Source: Micropterix aruncella (taxonomy: Eukaryota > Arthropoda > Insecta > Lepidoptera > Micropterigidae). From it: a stretch of 64,000 nt of DNA. Below, in pieces: positions 8,377-16,472 of this stretch. The position numbers and the translations under genes are program-made. Position 1 is the stretch's first letter; the number at the start of each line of letters is the position of its first letter. The notes beneath the pieces are model-generated. The model ran no database searches. It was not told the origin of the DNA and saw only the letters and a program-made list of their open reading frames with translations. The stretch spans positions 21,496,035-21,560,034 of the forward strand of contig OX155957.1 of assembly GCA_944548615.1 (NCBI GenBank), written 5' to 3'.

Positions 8377-11214
8377 GTGATACACCAAAATATGCAAGGT
8401 TTAAGAAATAAAACTCTGGACGCTAGCCTGGAACTGGAAAACCGAAAGGCAAACATATTTTGTGTTAGTGAATCGTGGTTTAATGAAAATGAACAAAATA
8501 CTATTACTATATCTGGATTCACATTAGCGAGTTGTTTTACGAGAATCAACCATATTAGGGGCGGATCTGCCATATTTGTAAGATCAGGTGTATCATTTAA
8601 AGTTCGTGATGATATTTGCAAACTGTCTGTTGAAACGATAATAGAAATTAGTTGTGTACAACTCCCTGAGTTCTCAGCTTACATTCTCTGCTTCTATAGA
8701 AGCCCGCACGCAGATTTTCAAGCATTTATTAATATTTTAGAATCAGCATTAGATAAACTAGACAGTACTTCTACCATAATATTATGTGGGGATTTTAATA
8801 CTAACTTTGCTGAGAAATGTAATCAGGGCGATGCTTTAATGGATGTTTGTCTGTCTTATGATCTGATCAAAACCATCAATTTCCCAACAAGGACAACAGC
8901 CAGCAGTAGTAAATGTATTGATAATATTTTCACTAACTCAGAAGATTTTTCCGTTACCACAGCTTACTGCGGACTGTCAGATCATAGCGGACAAATGATC
9001 ACTCTAAAGTGTCACAATATTAAAAAAAATGCTGTACGCACTTATTATAATAGAAATGTAACAAAAAAGAGCCTTGACGACTTTCAGGCAGCCTTGATTA
9101 AAAATAATTTCGTCGTATCTACAGACAACTCACACCGAGCATACCATGACTTTTTAAAATGGTATCTGTCAGCGCTCGATAGCTCAATTCCTATGAGGCA
9201 GTCAACTCGAAAGCAATCAAAAAGTTTTAACGATTGGGCAACACCGGGAATTAAGATATCCAGAGCGCGGATGTTTCATTTAAATGAAATTCAAAAAGAA
9301 ACAAATGACAGCTTTGTCCTTGATTATATTAAATTCTATAAAAAAACATACAAAAAAATTGTTTGGGTTGCCAAGCAAAAATACTTAAAAAATAGTATTG
9401 ATAATTCTAATAACAAAATTAGGGCAGCCTGGAATATCATCAAGAAAGAATGTGGCCGCAGTATGCCAGTAAATAACGGATTGCATCTCACAGTAGATGG
9501 TGAGCATATAGACGATGCGGGAACAGTCGCAGAACACTTTAATGATTATTTTGTTAATGTACCTAGAAATTTAAGTAATTTAAATACAGCACACTGCACA
9601 GCTTCAAGCTTACTTTATAGCTACTGCAATAGAAACCCAATATCATTAGGGTTTTCTCCTACCACTTCCGAGGAAATAGTCAAAGTTGCCAAAGATATAA
9701 AATGTAAAAATTCAACTGATCTGTGGAATATCTCCACAAAAATCCTTAAGAGTTCTGTCACTAGCATCGCAGACGAATTGTCGGTTATTTTTAATCATTG
9801 TTTGGAATATGGATTCTTTCCCACGGAATTGAAACTGGCAAAAGTGATACCCATTTACAAAAAGGGATGTTGTGACAACATGACTAATTATCGCCCTATA
9901 TCGCTTTTGCCAGTTTTTAGCAAGATTCTTGAAAAAATTATTCTCACGAGATTGACCAATTTCTTTTCAGAAAATAATATTCTCAGCATTAAGCAATTTG
10001 GTTTCCAAAAAAATCTTTCAACCCAAGATGCCATTGCTAATCTCATAAAGAAAACACTACTAAGCCTTGACAATAGCAAAAAAACAGTTGGCATTTTCTG
10101 TGATCTCTCTAAGGCTTTTGATTGTGTAGAACATTCAGTTCTACTAGAGAAACTAGAACACTACGGGATTAGGAATAGGGAACTAGCGCTCATACAGTCC
10201 TACTTACAAGGTCGTACCCAGATTACGCAAGTGGGAAGTAGCAAAAGTACCCCACAAAGTATCTCCAAAGGTGTCCCTCAAGGCTCTATACTTGGCCCCT
10301 TTCTTTTTCTTGTTTATATAAACGACATCCCTGATTGCATTAGGTCAGTGGATGATGAGATTATCCTATTCGCCGATGACACATCCCTTCTTTTTAGCGA
10401 TAAAAATAGAGACGAGCTGGAAATAAGGATTAATGAAACGATAAATAGACTTGCTGTCTGGCTCCAAGTTAATAAACTCTCGTTGAATGTTTCAAAATCT
10501 AAAACAGTGTGTTTTTCTTTACGGCCGTCCGACTCTAATAATATAGCCTTATTCTTTGGAACAGACGAATTGGAAAATGTCTCTTCTACTAAATTTCTAG
10601 GTTTGCAGATCGACCAAAAATTGCAATGGTCCGATCACTTAGAAGAGCTTAGTAAAAAGCTGTGTAGGGCTGTTTACGCAATAAAAAAGATTAGAAATTT
10701 ATGCGGCTTTGAGGCTGCTAAATCTGTATATTTTGCTTATTTTCATTCTTTGATGACATATGGTCTAATGTTTTGGGGAATGGCAGCAAATTCGAAGAGG
10801 ATTCTTATCCTTCAGAAAAGGGCTTTACGCAGTCTTTACAGAGCTTCTCCAAGAACTTCGTGTAAGCCGTATTTCATCAAGTCGGGAATCATGACGATGT
10901 ACTCGTGCTATATCCAACAAAATATTATGTTCGCTCGTAAGCACATATCGGATGTCCCGGCGAATAGCGATTTCCATCAACACAATACAAGAAATAAATT
11001 TGATCTACATCTAAATCGGCACAGGCTTAGTAAAGTGCGCAACAGTTTCCTTCATCAAAGCCTGTGTTATTATAACAAGGTCCCAACACATATCAGAAGT
11101 CTTGGAGAGAACCAATTTAAAAAAGTCTTATTTAATGGCCTAGTCAAGAATCCTGTATATGACTTAAGAGATTTGGATAATGCTGATTTCTTATTCCAGA
11201 GCATCCTAATGTAA
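8377..11214 (+). CDS. ORF2 protein of CR1/L2-type retrotransposon (AP endonuclease and reverse transcriptase)
   Basis: Nicks target DNA and reverse-transcribes the element RNA at the nick. The start shown is a GTG, numbered as residue 1; the first ATG is at 8392 (residue 6). Endonuclease residues 1-220 carry IHQN (N5), the SES-W box (E32), GDFNTN (D139, N141) and SDH (D202, H203), all catalytic positions of AP-type endonucleases. RT has DLSKAFD (D576), GVPQGSILGP (from 632) and FADD (665-668). A C-terminal helical domain ends with an F-K-K and L-x-D-L-D tail. There is no stop or frameshift in 945 codons, close to the family length. ATG at 8392 would exclude N5, so translation probably enters by -1 frameshifting from ORF1 or by a non-ATG start. 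Potentially active copy. Confidence 0.9.
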   Translation: MIHQNMQGLRNKTLDASLELENRKANIFCVSESWFNENEQNTITISGFTLASCFTRINHIRGGSAIFVRSGVSFKVRDDICKLSVETIIEISCVQLPEFSAYILCFYRSPHADFQAFINILESALDKLDSTSTIILCGDFNTNFAEKCNQGDALMDVCLSYDLIKTINFPTRTTASSSKCIDNIFTNSEDFSVTTAYCGLSDHSGQMITLKCHNIKKNAVRTYYNRNVTKKSLDDFQAALIKNNFVVSTDNSHRAYHDFLKWYLSALDSSIPMRQSTRKQSKSFNDWATPGIKISRARMFHLNEIQKETNDSFVLDYIKFYKKTYKKIVWVAKQKYLKNSIDNSNNKIRAAWNIIKKECGRSMPVNNGLHLTVDGEHIDDAGTVAEHFNDYFVNVPRNLSNLNTAHCTASSLLYSYCNRNPISLGFSPTTSEEIVKVAKDIKCKNSTDLWNISTKILKSSVTSIADELSVIFNHCLEYGFFPTELKLAKVIPIYKKGCCDNMTNYRPISLLPVFSKILEKIILTRLTNFFSENNILSIKQFGFQKNLSTQDAIANLIKKTLLSLDNSKKTVGIFCDLSKAFDCVEHSVLLEKLEHYGIRNRELALIQSYLQGRTQITQVGSSKSTPQSISKGVPQGSILGPFLFLVYINDIPDCIRSVDDEIILFADDTSLLFSDKNRDELEIRINETINRLAVWLQVNKLSLNVSKSKTVCFSLRPSDSNNIALFFGTDELENVSSTKFLGLQIDQKLQWSDHLEELSKKLCRAVYAIKKIRNLCGFEAAKSVYFAYFHSLMTYGLMFWGMAANSKRILILQKRALRSLYRASPRTSCKPYFIKSGIMTMYSCYIQQNIMFARKHISDVPANSDFHQHNTRNKFDLHLNRHRLSKVRNSFLHQSLCYYNKVPTHIRSLGENQFKKVLFNGLVKNPVYDLRDLDNADFLFQSILM

Positions 11215-11626
11215 AATAACGGATAATTCATGATAATCAACTTTGCCAAAGAACGTAATTTTTATTTTTATTTTTATCGACGACGGCTGTATTGCTAGAT
11301 TTGACAATTAACTTAAATTTAGATATTTTTAATATACCCTCATCTATTTTCTTGACCATCATATTATTGCCTTGATAATTATGACTACAGACATTGAGCT
11401 CTTTTTTTTGATCAGCAATTCTGATTATTAGATTATTTTCTATTTATCAATGGTTTTCAAACCAATTATAATTTACTAAAATTAATTTATATTGCCACAA
11501 CTATATAATGATAGTTAATATTCTTTAATTAATTACATTATTTAAAATTTTAGAGACAAAGACGCATCCAAGTGTAGGAAAGCCTACCTACTGGAGCAGA
11601 AATAAATTGAAATTGACATTGAAATT
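11215..11626 (+). other. 3' UTR and repeat tail of the CR1/L2-type element
   Basis: AT-rich region after the ORF2 stop. Near the end, CATCCAAGTGTAGGAAAGCC is followed by an AAATTGAAATTGACATTGAAATT tail. Short microsatellite-like tails in place of poly(A) are typical of the CR1 group and are the recognition site for the RT. Confidence 0.7.
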
Positions 11627-11639
11627 ACCGATATTTCGT

Positions 11640-12700
11640 AGCTCTGGATAATCAACTGAGCGACTTGAAATTGAGTGATTCCTTTTCCAACATTTGTGCG
11701 CAGCCACTTCGCTACTGATTGGATGTAGGAGTTGCTCATTGATTTACAAAAAGCAAAGTCTAACGGCTGCAGCCTGTGCGTAGTGTGTCCAGGAATTGTA
11801 CCAAAATTACTCCCTTGTCTCGAGCGAGCGTCAATGCTTCTAAATTTTTGCTGTCTGTCGTATGGCCGTGAAGAAGGAGTACTACCTTGTTTTCTTTTGT
11901 CGATTTAACAATACCAATAAAACGTTTTAACCACGTCACGATTAAGTCAGAATTAATGTACCAGTTGGAGCGCCCTGGCTGAGTAGGTCATATGTCATTA
12001 TCATAGGCGGCACATACTGCACAGCTGCACTCACACAGGCTACCATGGTAGTATTTACGCCTCGCTCTCCACTCGTAAGGATCTAATTTGTTTCTTTCCC
12101 TTCTTGCCTATTACTTTTTGTGGTCCCTTTTGTACAGCAGAGAATCCACTTTCGTCGACATTAAAATCCTGGTCGCGCTCTGATTTTATTCTCATCAGTC
12201 TCATCAGTCTTTATCCAGTCGAAGAAATGGGAAACATTCTCTTCACAATCCTTTTGCTCGATTAATGGATGTAGCATCGGGCTGTCTGATTCTAATTTCA
12301 TCACCGTTACGCATGTTGAAAGTGTAAAACCACGCCATTCCAGCCATTTGTTTTGTAGCGCTGAAGTTATGAGGAATTGTGTTCTGCTGAGCTATTTGAT
12401 AAGCCAATCTCCTTACGACTGTTATTATCAATCCAAACATGCACTGTTTCAAAGTAAGAAGGTGGTTCACGAGATCTATTTCAACTGCGTCTGGGAAAAC
12501 TGTCGGTCTTTCTTTGTTGATTATCGTAGAGTTAGCAAAGATATTTTTGCTATCCAGGTGCCTCTTTAACGTGGCTGTAGGTATTTTGTTCAGGCACACA
12601 CATTTAATCCGATTTTGTCGTGGCGAGATGCAAATATTACACGTTTTAGATCTTCTTGCTTCCATTTGTAGTAGTTCTTGCTGTCAGCTATCTAAAACAA
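11640..12700 (-). pseudogene. pogo-like transposase, N-terminal and DDE part
   Basis: The minus strand encodes WKQEDLKR then, after a frameshift, IPTATLKRHLDSKN, the first helix-turn-helix. FPDAVEIDLVNHLLTL, MFGLIITVVRRLAYQIA and MAGMAWFYTF follow, the CENP-B-like DNA-binding half (open frame 12665-12243). Downstream, about 12240-11650, broken frames give NFDESGFS..VQK (first catalytic Asp), KKGKK, GERGVNTT and LLHGHTTDSKNLEAL (second catalytic region, DGHxSH in active relatives). Several frameshifts and stops make this a pseudogene. The retrotransposon insertion removes continuity with the C-terminal part at 5286-6000. Confidence 0.8.
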
Positions 12701-13248
12701 ACCAAATTCGCATTGGAATATATTTATTTATTTTTGACGGACTAAGTCGGTAACTTGTACCAGTCCAATTTACCGAAGGATGGATATATTGGACCGGTCC
12801 AAATTACCGAACTGTCACAGGTTCAATTTACCCGACCGAGCGTTTTTACAAACAAACATTTATGACATACATAACCTATACATATTAGGCTTAACTTTGT
12901 TTTGGCCTTAAAACTGAATATATTTCTTAGTTGATTACGATAAATTATTTTAAAAAGTCTTACCTTGTTTCCATACACAAACTTACGAACGCTCGACGAA
13001 ATTTACAGTGAAGAAAAGATATATGATTTTGCTGCCATAATTTCACGTCACTTTAACTTTGACAACTGACATTTCGGTCGCGGGCATTAAAGTTAGTTAC
13101 GGATCTAAGTGTGTTGCCAGTTTACATACATGTGGCTTAATTTCGCGATTATCGCACAGGTCCAATTTAACAGTCGGTCCAATATACCCTACTCTCCCCT
13201 ATATGACTCCTAAACACATAACACTCCTTTTTTGTTGGGCAGTCGTGT

Positions 13249-13800
13249 AAAGATCGAGTTTCATGTGCCAACACTCATTATTTTTAATATGTAGAATATT
13301 ATGGACAAAAGAAGTGAGAAAGATAGACAAATGTACTATTTATTGCCCTCACAGTCCTAGATACTCACTCTACTAATTTCCTCTATCGGCTCTAAATTGC
13401 TAGTATACTGGTCGTTTGATTTACGTTTTCCTTCATTCCTCTTCAATCTTGAAAATGTGCCATTATTCTTCGTCCTTCTCTATTCGCATTATTTGGGGTC
13501 AGGTCTCCTCACTTTTCTGCACCAGGTCAAACGATCTTGGGTTGTCGCTTCGGACAATTGAGCTTTCTTGTGGTCTAGGTCAGTGGCGGGCGGCCTCTTC
13601 CTTTCTTTTGCTCAGGTAGTTTCACAGCAATTTGTACCACACGTGCAATGTGGTATTTGTATCGATTTCAACCAAACTTGAAAATATCTCTGTCTGATAT
13701 ATTCGTTTAGCGTCTCGGGAGCACTCCTGGCTGTGGTGGCACGATTCATTCATTCGTGTTTGGTTTTATTATACCAATCCGGCTCGATGGACCTAAAATG
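13249..13800. other. No feature recognised
   Basis: Mixed sequence after the nested stack. Short open frames (for example 13416-13619, +) show no known domain. Nothing supportable. Confidence 0.4.
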
Positions 13801-13812
13801 GCTTTACACACT

Positions 13813-13985
13813 ATAAATAAGATAAAAACAAATTTACCACGTGAAGTCTTTAACACCCCATGTTTCGGCGATGTTGCAACCGCCGTTGTCCAGGGTAGAC
13901 TACTCTAGACAACGACGGTTGCCATCGCCGATTCGTCGGTTGCTATAAACATCACACGGTAAATTCGTTTTTATCTCATTTACAA
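13813..13985. repeat. Foldback (long inverted repeat) MITE
   Basis: The left arm begins AAATAAGATAAAAACAAATT and pairs with the right arm, whose reverse complement begins AATGAGATAAAAACGAATT. Inner parts CGGCGATGTTGCAACCGCC and GACAACGACGGTTGCCATCGCC also pair, and the centre (about 13895-13907, GTAGACTAC) is self-complementary. The whole 170 bp folds on itself with a few mismatches and a 2-nt bulge. Typical of snap-back MITEs; no coding capacity. Confidence 0.75.
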
Positions 13986-13989
13986 TGTC

Positions 13990-15030
13990 AAACAACCGCG
14001 ATAGTCTTCGGCTTAACACACTGTTTATGGAAACGAACTTTTTACGACGATCGAGATTAATCATATAAACTGTCTTCATTCAGGAATAACGATATCCGAC
14101 TTTTTATGACTATGAATGAACGCAGTAGCATAACTAATATACATTAATTACCATAGTTTATTGTGGTCACATGTTTGTATGCAAATATTCGATCAAGCGT
14201 TCGGTTATTTAATTACAGATATACATACATGCTTTCCAGGTAAATTCATCGTCAACATCATTTAGCGAGATAATCTGTGCCGGATTATCCAATAGGCCAA
14301 GTAGGCACCGGCCTATGGGGCCCACATACTTTAGGGGCCTGAGCAAGGGATCATTACGATCATATTTTTTGAAATTGTTTCTAATAGATAGAAAAAAATA
14401 TTCAATTCTAAGGGGAAAGGGCTTTATAATCCGACTGAGAGTAAATTATTATAAATTATCGACAGTTGGCCGCTACCAGACTGTGCGATCGTATTTTGTT
14501 ATATGTGCGTCTTTGCTACGCGACATAAGCGTTGCCAGAAATGTATTTTATTATTTAATTATTTTTTTATTGAAAAAAATATATAGGAATTATTTTTACA
14601 CAATGATTTTTCGTTACTCGTAACTAGGCAGTGCCTGTTCTATGAAAAACGCCAATTTTATAAGATAAAAAAATAGTTATTGTTGTAGTAAATTTAAATA
14701 ATAATAATTAAAAAAAAAATTAAAAAAATACCTAAAAACGAATCATTAAAAAATATCTAAATAAACATCAAATACTAAAAGTAGTGTAAAGTAATTTAAA
14801 AAATAACCAAATACAAAATATTATTGTATAAAAATAAAAAAAAACTGATTTCACTCTTGTTTACATATAGGTTATTATGTTAGATTACAATGTTATTATA
14901 TTGTTAGATGTGTGAGGGTGTGTAAATGTGTTGCTATTTTTGAAATATCATGAGGATACATTAAGTTTCCGTTCTTCCTCTACTAATTAAGCACTGAATG
15001 AGACATTTTTTTAAGAACCACCTGTGCCCG
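13990..15030. other. No gene recognised
   Basis: AT-rich. A GGCCTATGGGGCCCACATAC stretch at 14310-14345 resembles relics of hAT-like elements but is too short to assign. An open frame at 14315-14623 (+) has no recognisable domain. Confidence 0.35.
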
Positions 15031-15049
15031 TCCTGAAGTATTGAAGTAT

Positions 15050-15260
15050 TTTCTAAAATATACAATAATCTCGGAGCAAGATAATGGTAATGGTTTTGTC
15101 CAAACGACGGAAGATCTATCGATGATATTCGAGTGGTCTAAAGCACATGGACTGCTCTTAATCCTTCCAAAACGCAGGCAATTATCATCGGTAGCAGGTA
15201 TTTTACTTCGAGGATTAATATAAATGAAGTCCCAAAGATCTGCATTGATGCGGATGAGGA
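15050..15260 (+). pseudogene. Reverse transcriptase relic of a LINE
   Basis: Broken plus-strand frames spell EWSKAHGLLL then LNPSKTQAIIIGSRYF, the segment right after the FADD box in CR1/Jockey-type RTs, in which the polypeptide says 'W-x-x-x-N-x-L-x-L-N-P-S-K-T'. Frameshifts separate the parts. The upstream RT core is not present. Confidence 0.6.
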
Positions 15261-15286
15261 TCGACGAACAGGTGTTGGGAACTCTC

Positions 15287-15385
15287 GGGTTTCTCCATTC
15301 GACGGCTCGGTGTGACAGTGGCTAGGTCACCTGATTTTACATTGAAGGTTCCGAGTTCAATTCCCGGTTGGGCCACCATTTTACG
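15287..15385 (+). repeat. tRNA-derived SINE-like head
   Basis: CAGTGGCTAGGTCACC resembles an A box, and GAGTTCAATTCCCGG resembles a B box with a T-arm-like CCGAG/CCCGG stem, about 45 bp apart. The cloverleaf is incomplete (no good acceptor stem), so this is a SINE-like Pol III head, not a tRNA gene. The SINE body and tail were not delimited. Confidence 0.5.
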
Positions 15386-15389
15386 TTGG

Positions 15390-16380
15390 GATAAAATTAA
15401 CGGAGTTGCATTTTAATTCTATCGCTCGAATGCAACAACAAGACACATATGTTACAAGGACACATACATAAAACACTTCACAGTAGGGTTGGTTGTAAGA
15501 GATTGTCCCGTGATAATAAAAGAGTAAAAAAACAAACTTCCAGGTAAAATGGAAAGTATAAAGTTGTTTTCTTGCAGGAGGTTGGGTTTGAATTTAACAT
15601 TTTCTCCCATACATGAAGCTGAATAAATGAATATGCTTACCTTATGCTTGTTTATGCTTCCAGTGTATAATATGTGAAGCATTCCGCATATTTCCTCAAT
15701 ATTAATTACTTGTATCTAATTTAATATCAGTTGAGCATATTTTAATAAGATTAATTTATGAACAGACAAGCGCCAATTATCACTTCGTTACCTCTTATAG
15801 TCTCTGACGCAATTTGTTCAGCCCGATCGCCGTAAAACAATTGATGCAACCTTAACCTTAATAAAGCGCAGTGAACGACTTTCTAGAAATAATCAATAAT
15901 TCAACAATAACTGGAATCCTTAAATGACAGTAAAAATATTTCTATTTACAATTGGGTTAGAAGGGGCTTCGCCAGTGCTAGGTCTTCAGGGGAAGCTAGA
16001 ATTCAGGGGGTTGTAGATCTTAGAGAGCGCTCACTTCAGTGTAGTAGAGGCCGTCAAATTCGTACGTATAATAAATATTGATTATTAACGTAATACTCAA
16101 GCAAGTCACTTGTAGATAGAGTTTTCTATCTGTTAAATGTTAAATTTCATGTAGGTTTAAGTATCCCATTGCGACAGTAATACCATTGATTAATTACACC
16201 GAATAATCAATGGTAATACTCCTATTCTATGTTAGTTATGTTTATGTTACTGAGCTGCATGGGCGGCGAATGTCGGCGATATAGACGCGTGTAAAAAATC
16301 GTGTCATCGTAGGTGATGACGCGGGAATCGATTAGAAGCGCCACCTGGAAAAAGAAGCGAGCGCCAGCCACCCACTACCC
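15390..16380. other. No feature recognised
   Basis: Open frames are short and without recognisable domains. A palindromic CCATTGATTAATTACACCGA...TAATCAATGG lies at about 16181-16215. Confidence 0.35.
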
Positions 16381-16387
16381 GTCCGCG

Positions 16388-16472
16388 TCTGTGTGTCTGT
16401 GTGTGTCTGTGTGTGTGTGTGTGTTTTTATGTGTGTGTGTGTATGTATATCTGTATGTGTGTCTGTATGTGT
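16388..16472. repeat. (TG)n/(TATG)n microsatellite, insertion target
   Basis: TGTGTGTC and TGTATGTG repeats. The last 16 bases, GTGTGTCTGTATGTGT (16457-16472), recur at 18638-18653 on the far side of the R1-clade element and are its target-site duplication. Confidence 0.85.

Larger units (their letters stand above)
6384..11626 (+). mobile_element. CR1/L2-type non-LTR retrotransposon, apparently complete
   Basis: Two long open frames (ORF1 with coiled coil and SGNH-like fold; ORF2 with AP endonuclease and RT) are followed by a roughly 400-bp 3' UTR. It ends in a short TTGAAA-type repeat (11604-11626), as in CR1-group elements. It lies inside the pogo-like transposase gene. The 8-mer ACCGATAT occurs just upstream (6376-6383) and just downstream (11627-11634); if this is the target duplication, the element is 6384-11626 with a 5' UTR of about 290 bp. 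The 8-mer could be chance, and the 5' end is only safely between 6010 and 6676. Confidence 0.8.
4891..13199 (-). mobile_element. pogo-like DNA transposon, interrupted by a CR1/L2-type retrotransposon
   Basis: The ends are inverted: GGGGAGAGTCGGTTATATTG at 4891 matches the reverse complement of the right end (ATATACCCTACTCTCCCC, ending at 13199), and TA flanks both sides (4889-4890 and 13200-13201). Sub-terminal TTGGACC/GGTCCAA motifs recur several times near both ends. The minus strand carries a broken transposase of the pogo/Tigger (DDE_1) type in two parts. TA target duplication is the rule for pogo and the whole Tc1/mariner superfamily. Without the inner retrotransposon the element would be about 3 kb. 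Confidence 0.85.
3882..13248 (-). repeat. Dispersed repeat copy A (ACACGACTG family), split by insertions
   Basis: Reading the minus strand, this copy starts with ACACGACTGCCCAAC (13248 downward). It continues across the pogo-like insertion at 4890, passes a LINE insertion at 4740/4036, and ends with GTAACGGCAGTCGTA (3882). The three host pieces (13200-13248, 4741-4890, 3882-4035) sum to about 350 bp and align by eye with uninterrupted copies at 31.5, 37.4 and 44.7 kb. The inverted ACACGACTG motifs near the ends suggest a MITE-like DNA element, but similarity between copies extends some 20-35 bp beyond them, so the true termini are unsettled. Confidence 0.7.

Noticed and set aside
15287..15385. 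True tRNA gene
   Set aside because: A- and B-box-like motifs are present but no acceptor stem or complete cloverleaf; treated as a SINE-like head.
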